From Trichomonas vaginalis G3 (taxonomy: Eukaryota > Parabasalia > Trichomonadida > Trichomonadidae): DNA of 64,000 nucleotides. The stretch is taken from positions 14,504,205 to 14,568,204 of the forward strand of contig NC_067206.1 in the NCBI RefSeq assembly GCF_026262505.1, written 5' to 3'. The position numbers and the translations under genes were made by a program. Numbering within the stretch: the stretch's first letter is position 1; each line of letters begins with the position of its first letter. The notes below the pieces were generated by a model. It was not told the origin of the DNA. It saw nothing but the letters and a program-made list of their open reading frames with translations, and made no database searches. Below are positions 1-8,568 of the stretch, one piece after another.

Positions 1-938
1 CCATTGTCACTCCATATGGCAAACGGTTTGCCATATACATCGAAACATTGTTGAATGACACGACTTGTTTGTGCCGCTTCTTTAGTTTCGAGATGTGACC
101 AAGCCAAAATTTTTCGTGATTTATCGTCAATAACGGCATATAGATATTCACCTTGGCGATGATTTAAAAAGTGAATATCTACATGCCATATTTCATTAAC
201 GTAAAAAGCTTCGTATTTTGTTTGACCTTTTGCCTTTGAATTTTTTGGCGGTTGTGCAAGATTGAGAAGTTTGAAACATTTATTAACAGTTCTTTCGGAA
301 AATTGAATGTTCAATAATTTACGGTCAAAATAATCTGTAGTTTTTTCAAATGTTGAAGTTGTATTTGTGCGTATTGAATATGGGTCATCTTCTGAATTTA
401 TATCCGATTCTGTATCAATTGAATTTGGACTTGATGAAAATAATTCTTCGGCTGATGAATCGTCGGAATTTGAAGAGATTTCTGATGATAACTGTTCAGA
501 TGAACTTGAAATGTCAGGAGAACTGTAATCAAACTCTGAATTTTGATTCCGTTGAGACAATTGTGGAATTGGAAAATGAATTTGAATATTTTGTTGATTT
601 TGCATTTGCGATTCAAGTATCATTTGACGATCTGTTATAATTCGGCCGAAAGCCCGGGAAATTCCTATTTTTTGAACTTTATTATGTAAATTTTGGACAG
701 TATTTATTAATTCTTGTGGTGGATCTTTTGGTTTTGGACCTGTACGTAATTTTGGAATTTCAATTTGATTGAAATTAAGAGCGTTTTTAAAAGTTTTATG
801 TGATATTGTGGGAAGAATTCTTCCATCTGTTAAAGGGACATTTTGGAGAACGGTTTCGACGTTAATACCGCTTTGAATTTGTTGATTAGCTTGATTTAAC
901 CATTCTAAATCAATTAAATCGAAGATTCTACCACTCAT
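1..938 (-). CDS. Retroviral-type integrase (unit L1), cut by window edge
   Basis: This is the N-terminal part of the integrase described in full at 8569-9867. It is identical in sequence until the window edge removes its C-terminal third. The edge falls at the codons of the second catalytic aspartate (Ser-Asp-Asn-Gly). The ATG start at 938 is chosen because a TCATTTTC Inr-like motif lies just upstream; reading further up is possible only from a non-ATG codon. Confidence 0.85.
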   Translation of the reverse strand, partial: MSGRIFDLIDLEWLNQANQQIQSGINVETVLQNVPLTDGRILPTISHKTFKNALNFNQIEIPKLRTGPKPKDPPQELINTVQNLHNKVQKIGISRAFGRIITDRQMILESQMQNQQNIQIHFPIPQLSQRNQNSEFDYSSPDISSSSEQLSSEISSNSDDSSAEELFSSSPNSIDTESDINSEDDPYSIRTNTTSTFEKTTDYFDRKLLNIQFSERTVNKCFKLLNLAQPPKNSKAKGQTKYEAFYVNEIWHVDIHFLNHRQGEYLYAVIDDKSRKILAWSHLETKEAAQTSRVIQQCFDVYGKPFAIWSDN

Positions 939-1156
939 TTGAAAATGAGTGGGGGACAAACTCGCCCATTGTCACTTTTTCATTAACCTTAAACTTGTAA
1001 TTTTCATTATTTAATTAACCTTATTTCTTTCCCAATTCCTGATTTATTTTATTCACTTACTATTAAAAGTCACATTTTAATAAAATATAATAATTTATTT
1101 ATAGCATTTTTTACTATACTGTAATAAAAAATTAATTATAATAAATTAAATGTTTA

Positions 1157-1564
1157 TTAAATCAAATGTTTTCTTTGCAATAATATTTTTAATGTTGAGT
1201 AAACAATGTTGGGATCAAGTGTATCATTTTTCAGACCTTTCTGAACAGCTTCAAGCATACTGATGCATTCGACTTTTTTAAATTGTGTCATTTCTTCGAA
1301 ATCTCTTGTGACTTTTTTGATAACTTTAACACTTCTCTCTGAATCCAGACCTTTAATTTGCAACTTAATCAGGAATGAAGGAACAACACTGGAATATAAC
1401 TCGATGACAAGTTCATCGAGTCGAAGATTTGGTTGTACACCACTTGTATGTGCCGGATACCATTGTGTCAAATTTTTTCTGAAATTAACTTTAAAAGTAC
1501 TAAGTAAGATCATGAGATATAGCAATATATGTTTAAACCAACTTATATTTTGGTTGTACACCAC
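1157..1564 (-). CDS. 135-codon ORF, hypothetical (unit L2)
   Basis: A hypothetical ORF of unknown family lying just upstream of, and on the same strand as, the L1 integrase. It begins only at a GTG; the first in-frame ATG is residue 18. Codons 1 to about 45 are a read-through of one 121-bp satellite monomer. The remaining 90 residues are unique, charged and predicted helical by eye (RLDELVIELYSS, ERSVKVIKKVTRDFEEM, SMLEAVQKGLK). The stop is followed at once by TAAA, which fits the stop-overlapping polyadenylation signal of trichomonads. It recurs in every unit. A real small protein beginning at an internal Met is possible, and so is chance. Confidence 0.4.
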   Translation of the reverse strand: MVYNQNISWFKHILLYLMILLSTFKVNFRKNLTQWYPAHTSGVQPNLRLDELVIELYSSVVPSFLIKLQIKGLDSERSVKVIKKVTRDFEEMTQFKKVECISMLEAVQKGLKNDTLDPNIVYSTLKILLQRKHLI

Positions 1565-1983
1565 TTGTATTGTTGCATGCTAAGTTCGGTCAATGATAGA
1601 AATTGAGTGGAAATTAATCGTCGAGGAAGTACGATTATGTAAAGTAAAAAAATGTTGTGGGATTTTTAATATTATATATTATTTTATATAAAATTTTTTG
1701 AGTCATTTTAAGAAGCACATATAATTTTTTGAATTTAAAAATTAAAGTAGTGTCAAACGAATTTATCACTTAATTTAATACTCAGATTTCTTAAAATTAA
1801 TGAAAAAAAGGTTTTCTGAGAACTTTTGAGAATGGTTTTCAAATTCCATTATTGAAAATATATAGGTATTGTATGAAATCCAAACTCTATATTTATTAAA
1901 ATTCTAAATTTTTAATAAAATAACTTTTCAGAGGAATATGATTTTGAATGGTTGATTAATAAGTATAAAAATGTCTACGATTT
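1565..1983. other. AT-rich spacer, no gene seen
   Basis: Non-coding, strongly AT-rich spacer between the 135-codon ORF and the hairpin chain; no open frame or repeat is visible. It starts with the remains of one more 121-bp monomer (GCATGC junction). The same spacer recurs at 10495-10913, 18435-18853, 27371-27788, 38521-38938, 47451-47865 and 55151-55566, differing only by short indels. Confidence 0.6.
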
Positions 1984-2301
1984 TAAGGAGGGAATTGTTC
2001 CTTATGAGGTATACATCATAACTATATACCTCATAAGGAACAATTCCCTCTTGATAGCTGGGAAACTTTCTCTGAATAACTTATCATTTGGAGAAAGTTT
2101 CCCAGCTATCTATTAGAAACTAAAAGGCTGTGAGGCACTAATATATAATCAATGCCTCATAGCCTTTAGTTTCTTATTAAAAACGAGAAAACTTGTTCGA
2201 AATGATAAACAATTTCGAACAAGTTTTCTCGTTTTAAGGAGGGAATTGTTCCTTATGAGGTATACATCATAACTATATACCTCATAAGGAACAATTCCCT
2301 T
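1984..2301. repeat. Chain of five back-to-back hairpins (L2)
   Basis: Five consecutive inverted repeats with almost no sequence between them. The stems begin with GGGAATTGTTCCTTATGAGG (1990-2051), GATAGCTGGGAAACTTTCTC (arms 2053-2072 and 2091-2110, perfect 20 bp, 18-nt loop), AGAAACTAAAAGGCTGTGAG (about 2115-2175), AAAACGAGAAAACTTGTTCG (about 2177-2236), and then the first hairpin again. The second is visibly related to hairpin A of the 249-bp satellite (shared GGGAAACTTT and GAATA). No protein is encoded. Function is unknown. Confidence 0.85.
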
Positions 2302-2520
2302 TTGATATCCTGGATATTTTTGAATATATTTTTTGAATTAAAGTTCTCAAAAGTATTATCAAAAGTGATTTTTTAAAAAATATCTCCAATTAATTAACTA
2401 ATTAAAAGTATTATATTTTTAAAATTAAATAGTTTTTCAATTTTTTGAAGGAATTGAGATACTTCCCACGACAATAAAATTGAGAGGTTTACATTATGAC
2501 TGATCTTAGCATGCAACATT

Positions 2521-3672
2521 ATGTGCCGATACCATTGTGTCAAATTTTTTCTGAAATTAACTTTAAAAGTACTAAGTAAGATCATGAGATATAGCAATAT
2601 ATGTTCAAACCAACTTATATTTGGTTGTACACCACTTGTATGTGCCGGATACCATTGTGTCAAATTTTTTCTGAAATTAACTTTAAAAGTACTAAGTAAG
2701 ATCATGAGATATAGCAATATATGTTCAAACCAACTTATATTTTGGTTGTACACCACTTGTATGTGCCGGATACCATTGTGTCAAATTTTTTCTGAAATTA
2801 ACTTTAAAAGTACTAAGTAAGATCATGAGATATAGCAATATATGTTCAAACCAACTTATATTTTGGTTGTACACCACTTGTATGTGCCGGATACCATTGT
2901 GTCAAATTTTTTCTGAAATTAACTTTAAAAGTACTAAGTAAGATCATGAGATATAGCAATATATGTTTAAACCAACTTATATTTTGGTTGTACACCACTT
3001 GTATGTGCCGGATACCATTGTGTCAAATTTTTTCTGAAATTAACTTTAAAAGTACTAAGTAAGATCATGAGATATAGCAATATATGTTTAAACCAACTTA
3101 TATTTTGGTTGTACACCACTTGTATGTGCCGGATACCATTGTGTCAAATTTTTCTGAAATTAACTTTAAAAGTACTAAGTAAGATCATGAGATATAGCAA
3201 TATATGTTCAAACCAACTTATATTTTGGTTGTACACCACTTGTATGTGCCGGATACCATTGTGTCAAATTTTTTCTGAAATTAACTTTAAAAGTACTAAG
3301 TAAGATCATGAGATATAGCAATATATGTTCAAACCAACTTATATTTTGGTTGTACACCACTTGTATGTGCCGGATACCATTGTGTCAAATTTTTTCTGAA
3401 ATTAACTTTAAAAGTACTAAGTAAGATCATGAGATATAGCAATATATGTTCAAACCAACTTATATTTTGGTTGTACACCACTTGTATGTGCCGGATACCA
3501 TTGTGTCAAATTTTTTCTGAAATTAACTTTAAAAGTACTAAGTAAGATCATGAGATATAGCAATATATGTTTAAACCAACTTATATTTTGGTTGTACACC
3601 ACTTGTATGTGCCGGATACCATTGTGTCAAATTTTTTCTGAAATTAACTTTAAAAGTACTAAGTAAGATCAT
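2521..3672. repeat. 121-bp tandem satellite, about 9.5 monomers (L2)
   Basis: Head-to-tail monomers of 121 bp (starts at 2641, 2762, 2883 and so on). Each contains GGATACCATTGTGTCAAATT, AGTACTAAGTAAGATCATGA and GGTTGTACACCACTTGTATG. One C/T position (ATGTTCAAACC or ATGTTTAAACC) reads C C C T T C C C T across the nine full monomers. The array ends abruptly in TTATTTTTGC unique DNA. Because 121 is not a multiple of three, open frames crossing it are not conserved between monomers. The first monomer lacks one G in CCGGATACC. Confidence 0.9.
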
Positions 3673-4063
3673 TTATTTTTGCATAATATAATGCCAATAT
3701 GGTTTCTTTTGATTTTATTTCATTTATAAGCAAATCAGATTTACCCAAAAACTCCACTCCATAAGCGTTCATTTGCTAAATTAAAAAGTGACAATGGGCT
3801 AGTCTGTCTCTTTCTCTTTGAAAATTATAAGTTTTGAAAAAACCGTAAATCATTATTGAATCTAAAAATATTTATGTACAAAAAGTCGGTATATATTCTA
3901 TAATTATTTAAAATAATGAAAAAGTTGATTTGTGAATCATTGAAATATTAATGCTTTATATATATATATCAGATGATATAAGATGATTTTTTTAAATAAA
4001 AATAAAATTTAATTTTTTAATTGTTAAAATAAGAATAGTAAGCTTGACAAGTAATTTAAGTTT

Positions 4064-4611
4064 TTGCTTTGTAAAGTTATTTGGTTGGCAAATGCATTGT
4101 GTCACTTTTTGTTTGAGTTCACTTTCCGTAATTTGTCTTATGATAATAATTTTGGAATGTTCCCAAAGGTTGAATTAATCAATTTTCATTTAACTGGGAA
4201 AAATTTATTTGCTGAAAAAGCAGATGAATCAGAAAAAGAATTATAAAAATGGATAGACAACATACTAAGTTTGTTATTACGATATTTTGCAAGATCAAAA
4301 ACAGAAGAATTTAAGAATCTCGTCATTCGTCAATATTATGAAAGATATGTTATTTATAAGAGCAAACCTAAACGAAAAGAAACAATATTAGATAATGGCA
4401 ATACAAATGAAGAAAAAATTAAAAGATGGATCTCTAAAAGGAACAAAGATTGCGTTTGCATATTGCAATTAGTTTCTTATGAGCAAAAAATATCTCTCTC
4501 TTAGGTTAATTTTAGACAAAATAGCAGGTTATTCTTATGATGATTTATTAAATAGCCATTTGTCATTTTGGGATGCAGCCAAGAGTTATGGATTAATAGA
4601 GTCGAAAACAA
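4064..4611 (+). pseudogene. Coding-like segment antisense to the integrase (L2)
   Basis: Two adjacent open stretches on the strand opposite to the integrase, with protein-like composition (for example NEEKIKRWISKRNKDCVCIL and DKIAGYSYDDLLNSH). They match no family I recognise. Neither open stretch has an ATG start or a clear Inr. The sequence is conserved in all seven copies in the window; in this form it looks like a decayed gene with one to a few breaks. An inverted pair of CATTGTGTCACTTTTT-like motifs (about 4096 and 4626) flanks it. Confidence 0.4.
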
Positions 4612-4909
4612 TAAGAATTACCGAAAAAGTGACAAAACATCAAAAACAGGGAGGGGTCTCAATTTTATTACTTATATTATTTTACAATATTTATATAAAT
4701 ACTCTTTATAATATATTTTACTATAAAATTTATACCTCAAATTCAAATATTAAAATATTATTTACATAATTATCTCAAAATTATATTTTTATATATATAT
4801 TTTTCATATGTATAAATCATATAATCTATATCTATGCAAATCTCATCTAAATTTTTTTGAAACAAACCGCTACCATTTTATAATGGTCCATCTTAAATTC
4901 ATCATAAAT
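4612..4909. other. AT-rich spacer, no gene seen
   Basis: Very AT-rich spacer between the antisense segment and the hairpin block; nothing recognisable except a short hairpin near 4872-4887 (ACCATTTTATAATGGT). Equivalent spacers lie at 13552-13849, 21491-21785, 30427-30722, 35588-35881, 44527-44817, 52461-52754 and, truncated, 59407-59595. Confidence 0.6.
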
Positions 4910-5460
4910 TCTGGTACATGTAGTACCAGAGTCTTCAAATCTCAAACACTCTGGTACCAACATGTACCAGACGCGAGTTTCCAAATGCCCTCGTACGATT
5001 TTCTATTAAGATCTTCTTGAATGAGAAGGTCTTCATAGAAACTCGTGCGAGGGCTTCTCTTTAAATACTCTGGTACCTGCTGGTATCGGAGTCGACTTTA
5101 CAGCCCTTTCCCCAATTTTGAAGCTGGGGAAAGTTTTTCAAGCAATGAAAGGGAAGCTCTCGCTATGAGGTGAAAATCTAGAATTTTTACCTCATAGCGA
5201 GTAATCCTTTGTTAATTGCTTGAAAACTTTCTTCAAATTATCAAATTTCGAGAAAGTTTCCTTGCTTCAAAGTAGAGATGGAGCCCTTTGAGCCACTGCA
5301 TATAGGTCAGTGACTCAAAATACTCCATCTCTACTAGAAATCGCCAAAATTTGGGTCGCAATCTTTGAAATGCGACGCAAGTTTGGCAATTTCGCGAGGG
5401 ACTTGCTCCATTTGGTGCATAGATTCACACTCTATGCACCAGATGGAACAATTCTTTCGC
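4910..5460. repeat. Block of nested hairpins (L2)
   Basis: A run of about eight different inverted repeats. It begins with one whose arms are TCTGGTACATGTAGTACCAG and its inverse, then GCCCTCGTACGATTTTCTAT pairing with an imperfect inverse about 40 bp on. Next comes a two-level structure in which GAAAG...TTTCAAGCAA pairs with TTGCTTGAAAACTTTC around CTCGCTATGAGGT...ACCTCATAGCGAG. The last three stems carry GTAGAGATGGAG, CGCCAAAATTTGGGTCGCA and TTGGTGCATAGA. The clearest copy is 30723-31273. Short ORFs here are by-products of the stems. Confidence 0.8.
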
Positions 5461-8248
5461 TGACAGCGGGAAACTTTGTCTGAATAGTTTAACATTCAGA
5501 CAAAGTTTTCCGCTGTCAGAGAGGGAATGGAAGGGTAGAGGTATATATTCATAATGTATACCTCTTACCCTTTCATTCCTCGAGAAAGTTCAAAAAACTT
5601 GGTGCAATCAGAACTGATTGCACCAAGTTTTTGAAATTTGTATAAGGAATTTTGGCTATGATGCACTGATCATGAAATCAGTACATCATAGCCAACAATT
5701 CCTTCGCAAACAGCGGGAAACTTGTCTGAATGTTAAACTATTCAGACAAAGTTTCCCGCTGTTTGCGAAGGAATGGAAGGGTAAGAGGTATACATTATGA
5801 ATATATACCTCTTACCCTTCCATTCCCTCGAGAAAGTTCAAAAACTTGGGTGCAATCAGAACTGATTGCACCAAGTTTTTGAATTTGTATAAGGAATTGT
5901 TGGCTATGATGCACTGATCATGAATCAGTACATTATAGCCACAATTCCTTCGCAAACAGCGGAAACTTTGTCTGAATGTTAAACTATTCAGACAAAGTTT
6001 CCCGCTGTTTGCGAAGGAATGGAAGGGTAAGAGGTATACATTATGAATATATACCTCTTACCCTTCCATTCCCTCGAGAAAGTTCAAAAACTTGGGTGCA
6101 ATCAGAACTGATTGCACCCAAGTTTTTGAAATTTGTATAAGGAATTGTTGGCTATGAATGCACTGATCATGAATCAGTACATTATAGCCAACAATTCCTT
6201 CGCAAACAGCGGGAAACTTTGTCTGAATGTTAAACTATTCAGACAAAGTTTCCCGCTGTTTGCGAAGGAATGGAAGGGTAAGAGGTATTACATGAATATA
6301 TACCTCTTACCCTTCCATTCCCTCGAGAAGTTCAAAAACTTTGGTGCAATCAGAACTGATTGCACCCAAGTTTTTGAAATTTGTATAAGGAATTGTTGGC
6401 TATGATGCACTGATCATGAATCAGTACATTATAGCCAACAATTCCTTCGCAAACAGCGGGAACTTTGTCTGAATGTTAAACTATTCAGACAAAGTTTCCC
6501 GCTGTTTGCGAAGGAATGGAAGGGTAAGAGGTATACATTATGAATATATACCTCTTACCCTTCATTCCCTCGAGAAAGTTCAAAAACTTGGGTGCAATCA
6601 GAACTGATTGCACCCAAGTTTTTGAAATTTGTATAAGGAATTGTTGGCTATGATGCACTGATCATGAATCAGTACATATAGCCAACAATTCCTTCGCAAA
6701 CAGCGGGAAACTTTGTCTGAATGTTAAACTATTCAGACAAAGTTTCCCGCTGTTTGCGAAGGAATGGAAGGGTAAGAGGTATACATTATGAATATATACC
6801 TCTTACCCTTCCATTCCCTCGAGAAAGTTCAAAAACTTGGGTGCAATCAGAACTGATTGCACCCAAGTTTTTGAAATTTGTATAAGGAATTGTTGGCTAT
6901 GATGCACTGATCATGAATCAGTACATTCATAGCCAACAATTCCTTCGCAAACAGCGGGAAACTTTGTCTGAATAGTTTAACATTCAGACAAAGTTTCCCG
7001 CTGTCAGAGAGGGAATGGAAGGGTAAGAGGTATATATTCATAATGTATACCTCTTACCCTTTCCATTCCCTCAAGAAAGTTCAAAAACTTGGGTGCAATC
7101 AGAACTGATTGCACCCAAGTTTTTGAAATTTGTATAAGGAATTGTTGGCTATGATGCACTGATCATGAATCAGTACATTATAGCCAACAATTCCTTCGCA
7201 AACAGCGGGAAACTTTGTCTGAATGTTAAACTATTCAGACAAAGTTTCCCGCTGTTTGCGAAGGAATGGAAGGGTAAGAGGTATACATTATGAATATATA
7301 CCTCTTACCCTTCCATTCCTCGAGAAAGTTCAAAAACTTGGGTGCAATCAGAACTGATTGCACCCAAGTTTTTGAAATTTGTATAAGGAATTGTTGGCTA
7401 TGATGCACTGATCATGAATCAGTACATATAGCCAACAATTCCTTCGCAAACAGCGGGAAACTTTGTCTGAATGTTAAACTATTCAGACAAAGTTTCCCGC
7501 TGTTTGCGAAGGAATGGAAGGGTAAGAGGTATACATTATGAATAATACCTCTTACCCTTCCATTCCCTCGAGAAAGTTCAAAAACTTGGGTGCAATCAGA
7601 ACTGATTGCACCCAAGTTTTTGAAATTTGTATAAGGAATTGTTGGCTATGATGCACTGATCATGAATCAGTACATTATAGCCAACAATTCCTTCGCAAAC
7701 AGCGGGAAACTTTGTCTGAATGTTAAACTATTCAGACAAAGTTTCCCGCTGTTTGCGAAGGAATGGAAGGGTAAGAGGTATACATTATGAATATATACCT
7801 CTTACCCTTCCATTCCCTCGAGAAAGTTCAAAAACTTGGGTGCAATCAGAACTGATTGCACCCAAGTTTTTGAAATTTGTATAAGGAATTGTTGGCTATG
7901 ATGCACTGATCATGAATCAGTACATCATAGCCAACAATTCCTTCGCAAACAGCGGGAAACTTTGTCTGAATAGTTTAACATTCAGACAAAGTTTCCCGCT
8001 GTCAGAGAGGGAATGGAAGGGTAAGAGGTATATATTCATAATGTATACCTCTTACCCTTTCATTCCCTCAAGAAAGTTCAAAAACTTGGGTGCAATCAGT
8101 TCTGATTGCACCCAAGTTTTTGAACTTTATATAAGGAATTGTTGGCTATGATGTACTGATCATGAATCAGTACATCATAGCCAACAATTCCTTCGCAAAC
8201 AGCGGGAAACTTTGTCCGAATAGTTTAACATTCGGACAAAGTTTCCCA
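5461..8248. repeat. Hairpin satellite, 11 monomers of about 249 bp (L2)
   Basis: Tandem monomers about 249 bp long; the GATCATGAATCAG loop recurs at about 5669, 5917, 6167, 6412, 6660, 6909, 7163, 7410, 7658, 7907 and 8158. Each monomer is four hairpins: A (CAGCGGGAAACTTTGTCTG stem), B (GGAAGGGTAAGAGGTATA stem), C (AAAACTTGGGTGCAATCAG stem) and D (GGAATTGTTGGCTATGATG stem). This copy of the array has more one-base differences between monomers than the others, mostly in its first half. All open frames inside are stem artefacts. Confidence 0.9.
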
Positions 8249-8568
8249 ACTTTCAAGCCGAAATTCGCGGATACCATTCACCAACTAGCTCTTGCTATGA
8301 TGGTTATTAAAAATCAAGATCTATATTAAATTCAAAATCTACTCAAAGTCACTAATGTTCGATTTCGGAGTGTCAAATTACTGTACTACAGTTGCTGCTT
8401 CTTCTGCAACTTGCGTATCTCTGTAACGAAGAAAAAAAATATGTAAATGTTTTAAAAAGTAAGTGTTTATTCTTATTAATCTGACTGAGCTTAGTAAGAA
8501 GATGTAATCGATATTGTTAATTTGTGTTAAAAATTAGATTTTATTTTCGATTTTAAAATATTACCGAA
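8249..8568. other. Spacer 3' of integrase, no gene seen
   Basis: About 320 bp between the integrase stop and the satellite, conserved in every unit (16190-16511, 25121-25444, 40865-41186, 49788-50106, 57492-57804). Read in integrase sense it carries AATAAAA about 30 nt after the stop, a plausible poly(A) signal, and a T-rich tract ending in CAG. No gene is visible. Confidence 0.5.

Noticed and set aside
350-640. 96- and 72-codon ORFs overlapping the integrase linker, in all copies
   Set aside because: They are shadows of the Ser/Asp/Glu-rich linker in other frames.
2521-3672. CRISPR-like array
   Set aside because: Monomers are contiguous 121-bp repeats without unique spacers, and the genome is eukaryotic in style.
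3955-3985. TA-rich microsatellite near the antisense segment
   Set aside because: Only a few TA units, the same in most copies; nothing beyond AT richness.
5461-8248. Many short ORFs in the satellite (for example those beginning MNQYIIANNSFANSG)
   Set aside because: They are translations of palindromic stems, appear on both strands, and change whenever a monomer shifts by one base. No start signals.
8249-8568. A possible intron and final exon 3' of the integrase (T-rich tract ending in CAG, then a short open stretch)
   Set aside because: The integrase has its own stop before it, and the strict trichomonad 3' motif ACTAACACACAG is absent.
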